Made by a program: the position numbers and the translations under genes
Shown: piece after piece, positions 23,846-36,426 of the stretch
Position numbering within the stretch: the stretch's first letter is position 1
Layout: every line of letters starts with the position of its first letter
The notes under the pieces: model-generated
Told to the model about the DNA's origin: nothing
The model's database searches: none
What the model saw: the letters and a program-made list of their open reading frames with translations, nothing else
Source: Phocoena phocoena
Lineage: Eukaryota > Chordata > Mammalia > Artiodactyla > Phocoenidae
Length of the DNA: 64,000 nucleotides
Assembly (NCBI RefSeq): GCF_963924675.1
Contig: NC_089223.1
Location: 8,072,881-8,136,880 of the forward strand
Direction: 5' to 3'

Positions 23846-24633
23846 TTTTTTTTAACAACATTATTGGAGTATAATTGCTTTACAATGGTGTGTTAGTTTC
23901 TGCTGTATAACAAAGTGAATCAGCTATACATATACATATGTCCCCATATCTCCTCCCTCTTGCATCTCCCTCCCTCCCGCCCTCCCTATCCCACCCCTCT
24001 AGGTGGACACAAAGCACTGAGCTGACCTCCCTGTGCTATGCGGCTGCTTCCCACTAGCTATTTTACATTTGGTAGTATATATGCCCATGCCACTCTCTCA
24101 CTTTGTCCCAGCTTCCCCTTCCCCCTCCCTGTGTCAAGTCCATTCTCTAGTAGGTCTGTGTCTTATTTCCATCTTGCCCCTAGGTTCTTCATGACCTTTT
24201 TTTTTTTAGATTCCATATATATGTGTTAGCATACAGTATTTGTTTTTCTCTTTCTGACTTACTTCACTCTGTATGACAGACTCTAGGTCCACCCACCTCA
24301 CTACAAATAACTCAATTTTGTTTCTTTTTATGGCTGAGTAATATTCCATTGCATATATGTGCCACATCTTCTTTATCCATTCATCTGTCCATGGACACTT
24401 AGGTTGCTTCCATGTCCTGGCTATTGTAAATAGAGCTGCGATGAACACTGTGGTACATGACTCTTTTTGAATTAGAGTTTTCTCAGGGTACATGCCCAGT
24501 AGTGGGATTGCTGGGTGGTATGGTAGTTCTATTTTTAGTTTTTTAAGGAACCTCCATACTGTTCTCATAGTGGCTGTATCAATTTACATTCCCACCAACA
24601 ACAGTGCAAGAGGGTTCCCTTTTCTCTACACGG
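23846..24633 (-). mobile_element. 5'-truncated L1 with 13-bp target-site duplication
   Basis: Reverse-oriented L1 tail and ORF2 end; a minus-strand frame contains the L1 peptide MEYYSAIKRNKIE. It is flanked by GACACTGCTTTTT at 23,833-23,845 and 24,634-24,646, a perfect duplication. Truncated just upstream of the ORF2 C terminus. Confidence 0.93.
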
Positions 24634-25430
24634 GACACTGCTTTTTAAAAAGTAGAATTCAAAATTGAGGAAAGGTTAAAAGAAAAACACAAAAAAAACT
24701 TCAGCAATTTAAACTTGAATTTATATGGTCATATTACTTTCAAATATAGTTTCTAAGCCTCTGAAGTGGGTAGGTAGTGAGGAAAGAAATGCAGCAAGTA
24801 AGAAAAGCCTGGTTCCAGGTTATTACTGATACCTAAGTGGGATGGTTCACTGAAAAATCACATCAATACAACAACTTCTTAGTCTGGAGGGAAGTGATCT
24901 CATCTAACATCTACTCTGATGTAAACTTACCTGTTTTAAGAGTTGTCATTCTGGCTTTATAAACTTTAGAAAAGAATCCTGAACTCTAAGAACTTGCCGA
25001 ACATTAGTTTCACACTTCACTACTATCTAGAAAATGACCTAACGTAACCCAAGACTCCTTCAGCAAGTGAGCCTTCGGCTCAGAACCCGCCCCACCAGCA
25101 TGTATGTGTAGAACAGCGATTTTAAAATTTAGGGTACAGCCTAATCATTAGGCAGATTTTGAAATTCAAATGGATAGCTTGACATCTTTGAATTTAAAAC
25201 CAAATATCTTATTTTAGTCTTTTCAACTATGTTAAAATTTGTTCTAAGATTTCTTAAACAAAAGAGAAGAAAAATATAGCATGAACATTATGGTGAGGGA
25301 TTCCAATAAGCTTAGCCTGGCCACAGCACAGAATATTCTATCGAAAAGAATTAACCTGGGCAAATAAACCCAAAGAAGCCTTAACCTTCCCCAATTCTCT
25401 GTAACAGACCAATAAAAATCAAATAAGTAC

Positions 25431-25472
25431 CTCAAATAGAAAGGTGACATAGGTCTTTCATCTTCCTGCGAA
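25431..25472 (-). CDS. FAM13A: FAM13A 42-nt exon (SQEDERP segment)
   Basis: A microexon on the minus strand. The acceptor CTTTTCCTTTCAG ends at 25,473 and the donor reads GAG then GTACTT from 25,430. The exon contributes one base to the split serine, then encodes SQEDERPMSPFYL, then two bases of the next serine. The peptide is a known landmark just after the isoform-specific start of FAM13A; the long isoform joins the same exon. Length is 42 nt, phase 2 to 2, so skipping would keep the frame. The Ser-Pro and acidic residues suggest a disordered, phosphorylatable linker, which is an inference. Confidence 0.92.
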
Positions 25473-26022
25473 CTGAAAGGAAAAGAAAACTTGAATATAA
25501 TTCCTGTTAATATCATAACATCTCAATTTTACTAAAACTCTGTTCCACCTATCACAATTTTTCTTTTGACACATTAGAGCTAATCTCACTATGGAGTAAG
25601 GTTAGTAAAATATACTCTACCTTGGACCTAGCCAAGGTCAATTACTTCTTCAAGGGAGACCAGCAAGAGAGGTTTCTTTCAAGATTAGCCTAAGGCAAAA
25701 GTAATTCACATCACCCTTTGAAGAGGAAGTTTTTTACTACCTTATTCTACAAGCCCAATCCAAGTATTCATATATTACACATAAACCCTTAAAATGATTA
25801 CATACTCAATTATCTCAATAAAGCTAATTACAACTCATTAACATGAGATGAAAGTAAGACAGCCAACAAAATACTCCTGTTAAGTGTATATTACCCTAGC
25901 AATGAAATGCTAGGGCATCAGTAAACAACACTCATGCTCTTCGTTGTCTATAGTTACGCACAGTATTAATGAGGGTGAATAACATGAAAGGATACAAATG
26001 AAACTATAAAAAATAGTTTAAG

Positions 26023-26336
26023 GGACTTCCCTGGTGGCGCAGCGCTTAAGAATCCGCCTGCCAACGCAGGGGACACGGGTTCGATACCCGGTCCAGGAAG
26101 ATCCCACGTGCCGCGGAGCAATGAAGCCTGTGCGCCACAACTACTGAGCCTGCGCTTTAGAGCCCCTGAGCCACAGCTACTGAGCCCACATGCTGCAACT
26201 ACTGAAGCCTGTGCTCCACAACACGAGAAATCACCGCAATGAGAAGCCCGCACACCAAAATGAAGAGTAGCCCCCGCTCGCCTCGACTAGAGAAGGCTCG
26301 TGTACAGCAGTGAAGACGCAACGCAGCCAAAAAAAT
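26023..26336 (+). mobile_element. CHR-1-type SINE (long form)
   Basis: Head GGGACTTCCCTGGTGGCGCA, a B box GGTTCGATACCC intact to the tRNA consensus, CAACTACTGAGCCTGCG repeats and a CAGCCAAAAAAATAA tail. Flanks AATAGTTTAAG (26,012-26,022) and AATAGTGTAAG (26,337-26,347) are an 11-bp duplication with one mismatch. Confidence 0.92.
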
Positions 26337-26790
26337 AATAGTGTAAGTTCCTCAAACGGCACTGAAGCAATGTGAAGCTTAATATAAAAATATTTAATTA
26401 AAAATATATACTATAGTAAAATATTTTTCCTTTCTTCTACATGTTTTTTTCTTCTGATAAATGACCTCAAATCAATGAAGGAGTCTCTCCCCTTCAGTGT
26501 CTACTGGAGTGGTCTTTGAACATTTCTGATTACACACTCACATAAAAATTTGTTTTTAAGCAGCTACTCCCCTTAATATATGACTGAGTATCTATTTATG
26601 TTAATTATGTGCATCATTAAACAGATAAAAGTAGAAATGTGAAGTATCAGATAAAATTAAGAAGTGCTAATATTTTCTTCTTGTACCCCTGTGGTATACC
26701 ACAAGCAACATTGATGAAAAGAGAAAAATTTGCTTCAGTTGGTAATATTATCCTGGCAATCACCAAAAATCTTATTACAAGTTATAGTGT

Positions 26791-26792
<2 letters not shown>

Positions 26793-26820
<28 letters not shown>
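26793..26820. repeat. (CA)n microsatellite
   Basis: Run of about 14 AC units. Confidence 0.95.
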
Positions 26821-26824
<4 letters not shown>

Positions 26825-26892
26825 ACCCTGTCCTGGAAGTTGAAAAGGTCTTAACATTTTAGTTGCAAGACGGCACATAAAATATGGCATAC

Positions 26893-27101
26893 TGGGGCTT
26901 CCCTGGTGGCGCAGTGGTTGAGAGTCCGCCTGCTGATGCAGGGAACATGGGTTTGTGCCCCAGTCCGGGAGGATCCCGCGTGCCGTGGAGCGGTTGGACC
27001 CGTGAGCAATGGCCGCTGAGCCTGCGCGTCCGGAGCCTGTGCTCCACAACGGGAGAGGCCACAACAGTGAGAGGCCCGCGTACAGGAAAAAAAAAAAAAA
27101 A
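26893..27101 (+). mobile_element. CHR-2-type SINE
   Basis: Full-length copy with an A tail. AAAATATGGCATAC (26,879-26,892) and AAAATATGGCATGC (27,102-27,115) form a 14-bp duplication with one mismatch. Confidence 0.95.
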
Positions 27102-27515
27102 AAAATATGGCATGCTATTTGTCACTCTCTGATGATTTTGGTTTCCAACGTCAATATCGCTTCACTATTCTAGTGTTTATCTTGCGAAAGATTTTGTTTG
27201 TAACTGATTGTGCCAATTCTTCCCAAGTGAAAGGTAAGTGATGGATCAGCTTTATTCTTGACTCTATAATGTTAATGGGCTGAAGGCAAAGCTTCACAAG
27301 TTACAGGCACTAACACCTGGGAACTGTCCAGGTGTCCTGGGAAGAAACCACCTAGAGCAGCGCTATTACAGTAGTGACTGCTTTAAGCCAGACTGATACA
27401 AGGGGCTTACACATTTGACTTCAACATAGTCCTTGAAAACACTGAACAAATTATAAACATGTTAGAATTGGGTTTGTTTCCTAATCAAGGGTTCAGTGTC
27501 AAAGAGTACTAAGTG

Positions 27516-28091
27516 TGACCGACACTGTGCAAAAAGGCTGCAACAAAAAACCTATAATGATTTTACTATTATGGGAACATTGCCTCCATGTGAAACCGAG
27601 CGGGGCCTATGGGGCTCCCAGGCACAGAGGCCTTTCTGTTCCCCATTTCTTGTAGGCAAGACTCCAGCCTCCATGACCTTCCCTGAGTTCCAAAGGGCAG
27701 ATTGGAACAGTTGCAAATCAAGGGAGGAGCTGCCGAGAAACCACATGAGGCAAGATTAAAGGGACCAGAGAAACTCATCAAGATTAGCAGACGGGCCACC
27801 TGAGACCCTGCACACACCCTAATCCTGTCAGCAACCCCACCCTCTCGAAACTCTGCAAAAGAGAGAAGAATGCAGGACTGTTACTGCCTCCATCCTTATT
27901 GCACACCCCTGACCACCAGCCCTGACCTCTCCCTATGCCCCAGGGAGGGGGCACAGTTCTTGAGGTGCTAGCCTGCTGTGTTCCCCTCTTTGCCTGGCAA
28001 AGAATAAACCCACCCTTGCTTTCTCCTCCAAAACTGTCTCTGTATCTCATTTCGGCATCGGTGTACGGGGAGCCAAGATTTGGGCCACACA
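27516..28091 (+). mobile_element. Solo LTR of an endogenous retrovirus (ERV1-like)
   Basis: A 576-bp unit starts TGACCGACACTG and ends GGGCCACACA, so it has TG...CA ends. It is flanked by the 4-bp duplication AGTG (27,512-27,515 and 28,092-28,095), the size usual for gammaretrovirus-like elements. An AATAAA signal lies at 28,003-28,008, with a GT/T-rich stretch after it, as in the R/U5 part of an LTR. No internal viral sequence or second LTR adjoins, so it is best read as the product of LTR-LTR recombination. A plausible TATA box was not identified. The family is not assigned. Confidence 0.72.
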
Positions 28092-28429
28092 AGTGTTATA
28101 AAATGAGCACTGCACTAAATACTTTTTTGCCCAGAACAGATCCTTAACTCTAACGTGTAACCAATTATAATGAAAATTAACAAGGGTACTTTAGTGAACA
28201 TTCAATTAGCAATATGGTTGGTTTTCTTAGAATTCAGAAAATCATTTGGGAGATGATTTAAGGGTACAGAGTTCTGAACACAGCTGTTCATGTGCGTTGG
28301 CTAACACCTTTTGCGTGTGCCTGAAAATTTCCTTGTAGCCAACAGAGGCAATCAAAATCAATCTTTTCTCTCTTTACACCTTCTCTCCCTCAGACACTTA
28401 TTCATCAGCCAGGTACCCTCAGGTGCTTG

Positions 28430-28545
28430 ACATTAATTATCTCACGTAAATCCTCATAAAAACCCTCTCTGGTACTTGCCCCTCCCTTGAGAGCAGCAGG
28501 CTCAGAGAGGGCACACAACTTAACCAGGTCACACAGCCAGTGCTG
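28430..28545 (-). repeat. MIR fragment
   Basis: ATTAATTATCTCACGTAAATCCTC, AGGCTCAGAGAGG and AACCAGGTCACACAGCCAG follow MIR reverse order. Confidence 0.75.
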
Positions 28546-29987
28546 TGCAGACAACAAACACACTTTTGTTGTTTACTACCTTGCCTTCAATTTTAACTTA
28601 TCAAAATATTCTGGAGTGAATGTCCTCATTCTGGCACAAGATCTTGTGGACTTTATAATTTATAAGCTCCGTGTCACGCTTCTGATTATAGCAACTACAC
28701 CGACCTCAGTCAAAGTCCATTCACAATGCGTTATGCCTGATAGTGTGTACAAGGTGATTAATTTATTAACATGTATTGGCACCATGTCAAGAATGTCTCG
28801 ACAGAAACACAAGTTTTTAATCATGAGCAAATATTTTTCAGGCTGCATTTGTTTAAGGTAAATGTGTCAATGAAAGACAAAAATCAGAAGTTCTTAATTT
28901 GGATATGTCCCTGAATTCTGAGCAGTTATAAGTGTTCCAAAAAAGAAAATGTAAGCGCTGTTATTTAAGTAAAATGAAACAGACTCCGCAGTAGATTTGC
29001 TTACTCAGTAGCAGTCAACAGGGCAGCAATCCATGCACAGTACCCAAGAAGAACAATATAATTTGAAAAGAAAACGAGGATAAATAATTAATTTTGACAC
29101 TTAATTAGCCTATTTCTTTTTTCCCTTTCATAAAAGTACCCTTGCCCGGGGTTTAGTAATGTAATCTTGACAACAGTATAAATTATGAAACAACTAAAGC
29201 ATTGATTTCAAATTGATTAAGTCAATTAATTCTAAAAATCAATTTTATGCATTGACTTCACAGGCAATTTGAAGGAAAAATGGCCAAGGACAATTCTTCC
29301 AAATAGAACAGAGAAAAGAAACGTTTCCATAAAATTTACACACTGGAATGCAAAACATTTGAAAATATCACCATTTCTACCTCTGTGCAAAATGAATATT
29401 GGACTATTATTATATGTCCCCAAACACCTATTTATAGAGATATTTATGCCTGTTCCTAGCTTTACATCAATCTCAGACATGTCCAACGATATTAACTGAG
29501 TTGTAATTTTTTCCCTAAATTTTAAATTGGGAATTAATTCAGATTTACTTTCAATTTTTAAAAATAAGCACATGTACTATGAATGAAGAGGGGAGTGCGT
29601 GTCATGAAATGAAGCCAATGACAAACCGTAACAACCTGGAATTCATTCAGTTTCCTCCTTGGTTACTAGTATAAACCCCATGTTTTAATTCTTTCCTGTT
29701 TGCTGACTCAGAATAATAGCCAAGTTTAAGCAGCTAATTAGTTTGCCTTTTTTTTTTTTTTTTTAAATTTAAATACACTGAGAGATTTGGGCAATCACCT
29801 CATGTATGTCAGGCCACTGGGTGCCTAATGTCCTCAGACATGGGCTGTTATAGTCTCTCAAAACAGCTACCTGTGGGAAGGACATTTATCAAATAGACCC
29901 AAGTAACAGTCCACAGCTAAGAAGCTACAACTGAGAAGGGCAATAACAGACTGGAGGGTTTTAGTGGGGGCCTAACTTACCTTTTTT

Positions 29988-30157
29988 TTAAATTTAATTT
30001 TTATTTTATATTGGCGTTTAATTGATTTACAATGTTGTGTTAGCTTCAGGCCTACGGCAAAGTAATTCAGTTACACATACACATATATTCATTCTTTTTC
30101 AGATTCTTCTCCCATATAGGTTATTACAGAATACTGAGTACCGTTCCCTGTGCTATA
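29988..30157 (-). mobile_element. Short 5'-truncated L1 3' end
   Basis: Contains GATTTACAATGTTGTGTTAG and CAAAGTAATTCAGTTACACA, the reverse of the L1 3' UTR. CTAACTTACCTTTTTT and CTAACTTATCTTTTT at about 29,972-29,987 and 30,158-30,172 are the target-site duplication. Confidence 0.85.
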
Positions 30158-30689
30158 CTAACTTATCTTTTTATGCGGTTCAACATTGGTTGAACATAAA
30201 GGCACATGAACGGATGACACCCAGACTTACAATCTCTTCCCAAGCTGCACTCAGGTCTAAACTGAAGCCACAGAATGCAATCCCTATCAATTTAATTACA
30301 CAGCAAGCTAACCGACATTGTGAAAAGCACGGCGTTTTCCGTGTCTAAGAAAAACCAAATACTCTTGGGAGAATTCCCAGCCTGAGGTATTCAGAACGGA
30401 CACTCAGTTACTGGATCAAACCACCATTCCATTCAACTCCCTTCTGAACTGTCCTGATAAATGTTCCAATTAGTCCAACTTTCTAATTGGTTAATGTGGC
30501 TGGCTACCCCCAAATGAACATAATCTGCATACTGGGCTACATACTTTACATTTTCAAGTGATCTGAGCTACGAGAGATAGTTTGTAAGTGTTCCTTGGGT
30601 ACTGAAAAGTACAGCAAAATAGGTAAAGGCTAAGGAGTAGGTTCCATTCATTGAAGAAACTCGAAAAAACATCTACTGGGGCTTAAATA

Positions 30690-30720
30690 CAAACAAACAA
30701 ACAAACAAACAAACAAAAAA
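30690..30720. repeat. (CAAA)n microsatellite
   Basis: Seven AAAC units ending in an A run; simple repeat, 30 bp. Confidence 0.95.
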
Positions 30721-31544
30721 CCACAAACAGCCAAGGGGAGAGAGAAAGGGAGGGCCAAGTGAAAGGACAAAATTTAAAGTATTAAGTAAACGTTTTCTCT
30801 GGAATTCAGGTTTTTCCCTCATATTGCAACAGAGTGTACTAAGTGGAAGAATTTTCATAGATTAATTTTCTTGGAGGACGATGAGGTGAGTGGAATTAGC
30901 ACATTTTCTTTCCTTCCTTCCTCTGCAAAATATAAAGTGCCATGCTGGAGCCTTTTGATTTATCCCCAGTCTCAGGCATTAACATTCATAACCCTCCATT
31001 TATAGCATTTACACCGCTCCATTTGGGGTGTGATGTAGCAGCTGGCGTTCCGCTGCTCAGATTTTTGGTTCAGCTCCATTCAGGAGGAACACGGTAGAAA
31101 ACAATCTCCCTGTTCCTTTCGGAAAACAAGTCAGTTTTGGAAAACAGATCAGTTCATAGCTAAGTGTTTGCCCCTGTAATTTCAGGGGGCATTTTTGTCG
31201 ATGGATGTATACTTCTTTACTATAAACCCAAGCAACTTTGTTTCCAGTTTTATTACTTGTATGTTGTAACTAAGAATGCAACACCTAGCTGCCAGTAGAA
31301 ATAAAAACAAACCATTGAAGTTCAAGAGCAAATATGTTTTCCTGACCAAAGGGTAATGCAAAGAGCTGAAATGTTAATGTTCACAGGACTGGAAAGTTTG
31401 GCGAACACCAAGAGGTATTACACTTCGGAAGCAAAACCAATCAGAAGACTTCCAAACAGTTACAGCTTTCCCTCCAATAAGACAGGAAGATATTTCTACC
31501 ACCTTCTTCAGTGCTTAGGAGAAACTTGAAATATATTGTTAGGG

Positions 31545-31930
31545 GATGAATTGTGTCCCTGCAAAAAGACACTTTGAAGCCCTAACCCCCAGAAACTCAG
31601 GACGTGATCTTACTTGCAAATACAGTCTTTAGAGAGGTGACCGAGTTAAAGTGAAGTTACTGTAGCGGGCCCTAATTCAATATGACCAGCGCCCTCATCC
31701 ACAGGATATTTGCACACAGGGAGCATACGTTGTGAAGACTGGAATTGTGTTGCCACAAGCCGAGATCTCCAGGAAGCGAGGAGAGAGGCAGGGTCTTTAG
31801 AGGGAGCACAGCCCTAGCCAACATGTAAATCTGGGACTTCTGGACTCCAGACTGTGAGACAAGAAATTGCTGGTTTTCTGGGCTACCCTGTTTGTGGTAC
31901 TTCGTCACGGCTGTGCTGGGAAACTAATAT
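31545..31930 (+). repeat. Old interspersed repeat, same family as 4,062-4,436
   Basis: Begins GATGAATTGTGTCCCTGC, then TTTGAAGCCCTAACCCCCAG and GACTGTGAGACAAGAAATTG, and ends GGGAAACTAATAT. It shares order and motifs with the copy at 4 kb. Family not assigned. Confidence 0.6.
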
Positions 31931-32630
31931 ATCTACTAAAAAAATGGTTTTTTTCCCCAAATCCGGAATTAAGAACCTGCAGAAAGTGTCTCCATCTCAT
32001 GTAAAGGTTGTGCTCTGGAAATTCATTTGTAGCGATGCTAAAACTAGAATGGATTTCCCACACTGACATGAGGATTCGATTTCCAGGCCCGTACTAACCT
32101 CTCGTTCAAATAAACTATCGTCAGTAAGCAGTCCAGAGTCAGTGTTTTGAAAAACTTTGGCCACGATCCAGTTAGAAACACATTCTACATCATGATAGTA
32201 CACAGACACATAAAAGGGACACATTTCATAAAATTATTCTTACTTTGGATGTTTTCTATTTTGTTATACTTCGCTTTATATAAAACACTGGTCACAACCT
32301 GCTCAACTGGTTTTATGACCACCAACAGGTCATGATCCACAGGTGAAAAACACTTTGCGAAAAACACATCTCCCTGGCTTGATGTGTAATTAATACTCAG
32401 TGACTGTTGCTGAATTAAGATCTATGTTCTCATAGGACAGAGAACAAACACTTTTCTTCTCTGCCCCACTGCCAGAATCAGCTCTGGGCCAAAGGAGTAC
32501 AGATTTTGGTTGAGCCTGGATGGCACAGAAAATCAGAGAGGAAGCGGGTCCAGATATGCCCAGCAATGGACGTGAGAATGTTGTTCTAGATGACCGTGGT
32601 GGAGCTGACAGAGGATTTCCAGGTCTCTCT

Positions 32631-32848
32631 CTCTCTCTCTTTTTTTTTTTTTGAATTTCATTTCAATTTATTTACATATTTTTGAATTTTATTTATTTTT
32701 TATACAGCAGGTTCTTACTAGTCATCCATTTTATACACATCAGTGTATACATGTCAATCCCAATCTCCCAATTCATCCCACCACCAGCCCCGTCTCCGCT
32801 TTCCCCCCTTGGTGTCCATACTTTTGTTCTGTAAATCTGTGTCTCTAT
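32631..32848 (-). mobile_element. 5'-truncated L1 3' end next to a CT repeat
   Basis: Reverse L1 3' UTR (TACAGCAGGTTCTTACTAG, CCAATCTCCCAATTCATCCC, TTGGTGTCCATAC). A possible duplication, CCAGGTCTCTCT (32,619-32,630) and CCAAGTCTCTTT (32,849-32,860), flanks it. A (CT)n run at 32,624-32,640 sits at the junction. Confidence 0.8.
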
Positions 32849-33599
32849 CCAAGTCTCTTTTAAATATTCTTTTCCTGCTTATACCACAGGATGGTGTCAA
32901 GGACACTCAGGGACCCCCGGTTTTTTGTGTTTTTTTTTTTTCGATTCCTCCTTACTTTGTGACCACAGCATTCTTTATCACCTATATTTTGGTCTCTTCA
33001 AGTCAAAGAACTATTATTCTTGGAGGGAACTAGGGAGCATCTCATTCTAATTCAATCCCCCTCCCCAGCTAGTTCTAAGCGTGGATGCCCTTCTGATGAC
33101 CACCTTTCAATCTCTAGGGAGTTGGAGGGGGTGGTGAGGGTGTGCGCTTGTCAGGGAAGGGGAGTTAAGTTTTAAGCAGGGAGGGGTGGGATTGCTTCAC
33201 CTTCTACCTCTTTTGTATCTTTCCCTACAGTGAGAAGGTCACCAGGAAACTATTACTACCTGTGGACTGGCTGACACAGCCAAGAGCCTTACATTCCACT
33301 TTACAGGGGAACCTGGCTGGAGATGTGTTTAGAAGTCACAGGACAGAATCCTCATGCCTGTTACAATATTTGAGTTGTATTAACAGGCCAACTGCTCTCC
33401 TTAAAAAAAAAAAAAAAGTTTATCCCTTACCTCCCCACGTGGTCAATCACCAGACTATGTTGATTTCATCTCAGAAAGAGACAAGTCTTCTGAATCTGAT
33501 CTTTCCTTTCCATTTCCACTGCCGTAGTCTTTCAGAGGGGCAGTACTCTTTTTCCCTGCCATCCAGAGCAGTTTACCCTTAATACCCCCACCAGATTTA

Positions 33600-34070
33600 T
33601 CCCCCTAACCTAAAAGCCTCCCTGCTTCCCCTTTGTCTTTGGGGTAAAATCCAGATGTCTGAACCTGGCACAAGAGTCCTCCCAATCTCAGGGCAGTGAG
33701 CCTCTGTCGACCTCTCACTGCACTTTCATAACTCTGTCTGTACGTGCTGTTCCCTCTATCTTAAATGCTTCCACCACCTCTCTCTGCCTGGTAAATACTT
33801 CATCTCTCAGCTCAAATGTCATCTAATCTGGGATGCCATCTCCATCACCCTGGAGAGGGGAGTGGCTTCTCCCTCCAGGCTCCCGGACGCTGTTCACAGC
33901 CATGAGCCAGTGCTTAGCAAACGACGCCGAAGTTCCTTAGTTTGGATGCCTGCCTCACCTCCTGGATTTGTCTTTACGTTTGTCCCACCAGCACCTAGCA
34001 AGGTACATTCCGGGTGCTCAGTCAGTGGCTGTGTCATCAAGACCATTCTGAGTGCTGACACTACCGTGTG
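33600..34070 (+). repeat. L2 LINE 3' end
   Basis: Shows the L2 3' region order: GGGTAAAATCCAGATGTCTGAACC, CTGTACGTGCTGTTCCCTC, TCAGCTCAAATGTCATCT, GCACCTAGCAAGGTACATTCC. Diverged non-coding relic. Confidence 0.72.
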
Positions 34071-35254
34071 ATTACATATTTTAAAAACATATAATTTGTA
34101 AAATTAATTTTGCCAGCCGGAAGCATTCTCAGAGAGTTGTATGTTGATTAGTTTATCTTCTTCCCTGCGATTCCAAACTTAATGGAAGTGCAACTGTGCC
34201 ATGGGTTTTCTCCCACCCTTATTTAGAAAAGAAAATTAATTTTCTCCCACTGCACGGAGGGGGAGCTCTGCCACTGTGCCAGTAATATAAACCCTGTACT
34301 TTCTGCAGGGTACAGTGAGCCCAGAAAAGGATTTGTTCAGGCAAGGCAATGTTTGAATACGGCCTTGCCACACACTCTATCTGTTTGTTCTGGCTTGAGA
34401 GCAGGAAAAGAAATTTTTTTTTTTCTTCATTGCAAACCCAAAGGTTTGGGTGGAGCTTAAAGAAATTTTTGGTTTAGTCACGAAACTATTTTCAATGCAG
34501 CTGGAAGCTCTGATTTGTTTTTGAGATTCTTGTTCAGCAGACTGACGCGTATCATTATTATAGACAGAGCAATACCGCCTTAGGGAGGCAGTAGTTTAGA
34601 ATGTAAAAACACAGTAACTTTCTTTTTGAGGGGGTTGATATTAGTGGATAAGAGAATACTTTTGGAACATTAGCAAGTCAGTTAAAATGCTTTCTAATCT
34701 TTAGATACTGAAACAGAAGCAAAAGAACAGGGGGATACGTGCAGAAGGGAAGAAGGAAACAGGAAATTGTGTTTTTACTAAATTCTTTCAATGATTCCCT
34801 TTATTATAACATTCTTAATGGCAGGTATATAATTTCCCCAGTCGTTAACTCTGAATGCGGATTTCTTGAGGCAGGCAGAACTGTGCAGAAAGCAATGCGA
34901 ATTCGCCTGTCACCTTCCAGCCAGTGAACCCTCCCCCTGCCACAGGAGGGCTCTGTACAGAAAGAGGAGTCAAGGACGTGTATCTACACTGCCGTGATTT
35001 TACACAGGTTTGCAGGAGGACGAGTGACCGGCGAGTGTACAAAGGTTGACGTCCACCCAGGCTTGAGCTCTGTGAGCTTCCAAAACCACGGCCAGTGCTC
35101 ATTCAGCCCTTTTTTGAGTGTCTACTGCTTATCAGAGCCTATGAGAGGGGCTGGAGATACACAGGCTATTAAGATATGGGCTCCACCTTCCCAGAATTTA
35201 TAGGCCAGCCGAGAAACAGAAACTTGACATCTGACCATTATCATAAGAAAAGGG

Positions 35255-35490
35255 ATCCAGAGCTACCACGTACTGAGAGCTCTCCCTAATAAGCCAGGCT
35301 TTGGGCTGAGAGCTTCATGTACATTATCTCACTCAATCCTCAGTGACATCTTTGGAGGAAGGTATTACTCACCAGCTTTTTCAAAGAAGAAAAGTAAGTT
35401 TTAGAAAGGTTAAGCAACTGGTGGAAGGTCACGGAGCCAGGTGGGGCTGAGATTCACATCCCGAATCTCGGGTCTGTGGAAGCCAGAGCT
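35255..35490 (-). repeat. MIR SINE
   Basis: TACATTATCTCACTCAATCCTC, GAGGAAGGTATTACTCACC, GGTTAAGCAACTGGTGGAAGG and GGAGCCAGGTGGGGCTGAG match reverse MIR in order. Confidence 0.85.
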
Positions 35491-35705
35491 CCAGACCTTG
35501 AAGTCAGAAGCTCGGTGCAGACCCGCATGTTAGGGGAGCTTAGGGGACGTAAGTGACACTGGGAGTGAATTGTGCGGGTCACACTGGAAAAAGATAGTGG
35601 ACAGGAGAAAAGTTCTCCAACAAAGGCCGAGGATGTGTGAAGGCGTGAGGAAGCACTGCAGGGCTGTGCCAGGCGGCGGCACTAGAGGAACTGAGAAAGA
35701 CACAG

Positions 35706-35733
35706 AGACAGACACGCACGCACGCACGCACGC
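35706..35733. repeat. (ACGC)n microsatellite
   Basis: About six ACGC units, CpG-rich, within otherwise non-repetitive intron. Confidence 0.9.
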
Positions 35734-36426
35734 AGAGGCAGGCACTTGAGTTTTCACCAAGTCGAGGAGTTGAAAATGAAGGAGAGTCCCTTACAAAAAC
35801 ACAGTAGAGTTTATCAATGGTCTCCTCTGGCTGGCTTTTGGTTCCTAATTTTAGTTTCAGGGGCTATTTTAACCTAGACAGCGAAGTTACATTCCTTCCC
35901 ATCGTCATTTTGCTGACAGCAAAACTACTGAGGTATCATCTTAAGGTTTTCCTGAACCCTACTTAACTTTTTCTAGTGTTTTGGTTCCATTCAATGTGAT
36001 CTGAGAAAAGCAGTTCAGTTCTTCATTTTTATTTCTAGGAAGTTCAAGTGTTCTGATTTTTATTCTTAATATTTGATGAGAAGATGCCATGTTTTCCTGA
36101 CCCCAAACCTTAAAAGGTTTTCATAGAATGTATCCTGTGTCCCTTCCCTCTCCCCTCACCCAGTATTTTTATTTCTTTTACTGGGGTCACTTACTTTAAA
36201 AAATCAACTTCTAGGGCTTCCTACTATTTCTTTTTACTACACGCGTCCCCACTATTTCCCATCAATATATCTTTTTTATGCAAGAAATAAAATCCGTTTC
36301 CACATCTGGCTTCTTGATGATCTGTTATAATGTAGTATCTAGAAAAGGCGAGTCTATAGAGACAGAAAGTAGATTCGTGGTTGCCTAGAGCTGGGAGAGG
36401 GGGCTTGAGGGTGGCTTTGGTCAGTC

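Larger units (their letters stand above)
12697..25430 (-). other. FAM13A intron between the two 42-nt exons
   Basis: 12.7 kb intron containing a MIR (14,160-14,395), a MER5-type fragment (15,035-15,205), the BTG1 retrocopy (15,601-17,272), weak MIR pieces, a SINE (21,450-21,658) and an L1 (23,846-24,633). The T-rich stretch 19,490-21,330 resembles old antisense L1/HAL1 sequence but is too diverged to call. Stretches 12,700-14,150, 17,450-19,110 and 21,660-23,830 show no exon or nameable repeat. Confidence 0.85.

Noticed and set aside
27569..28092. Open frames at 27.5-28.1 kb as a gene
   Set aside because: They lie inside the solo LTR with TG...CA ends and 4-bp duplication.
29232..29573. 113-codon minus-strand frame
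   Set aside because: AT-rich, no homology, overlapped by an opposite frame; likely chance.
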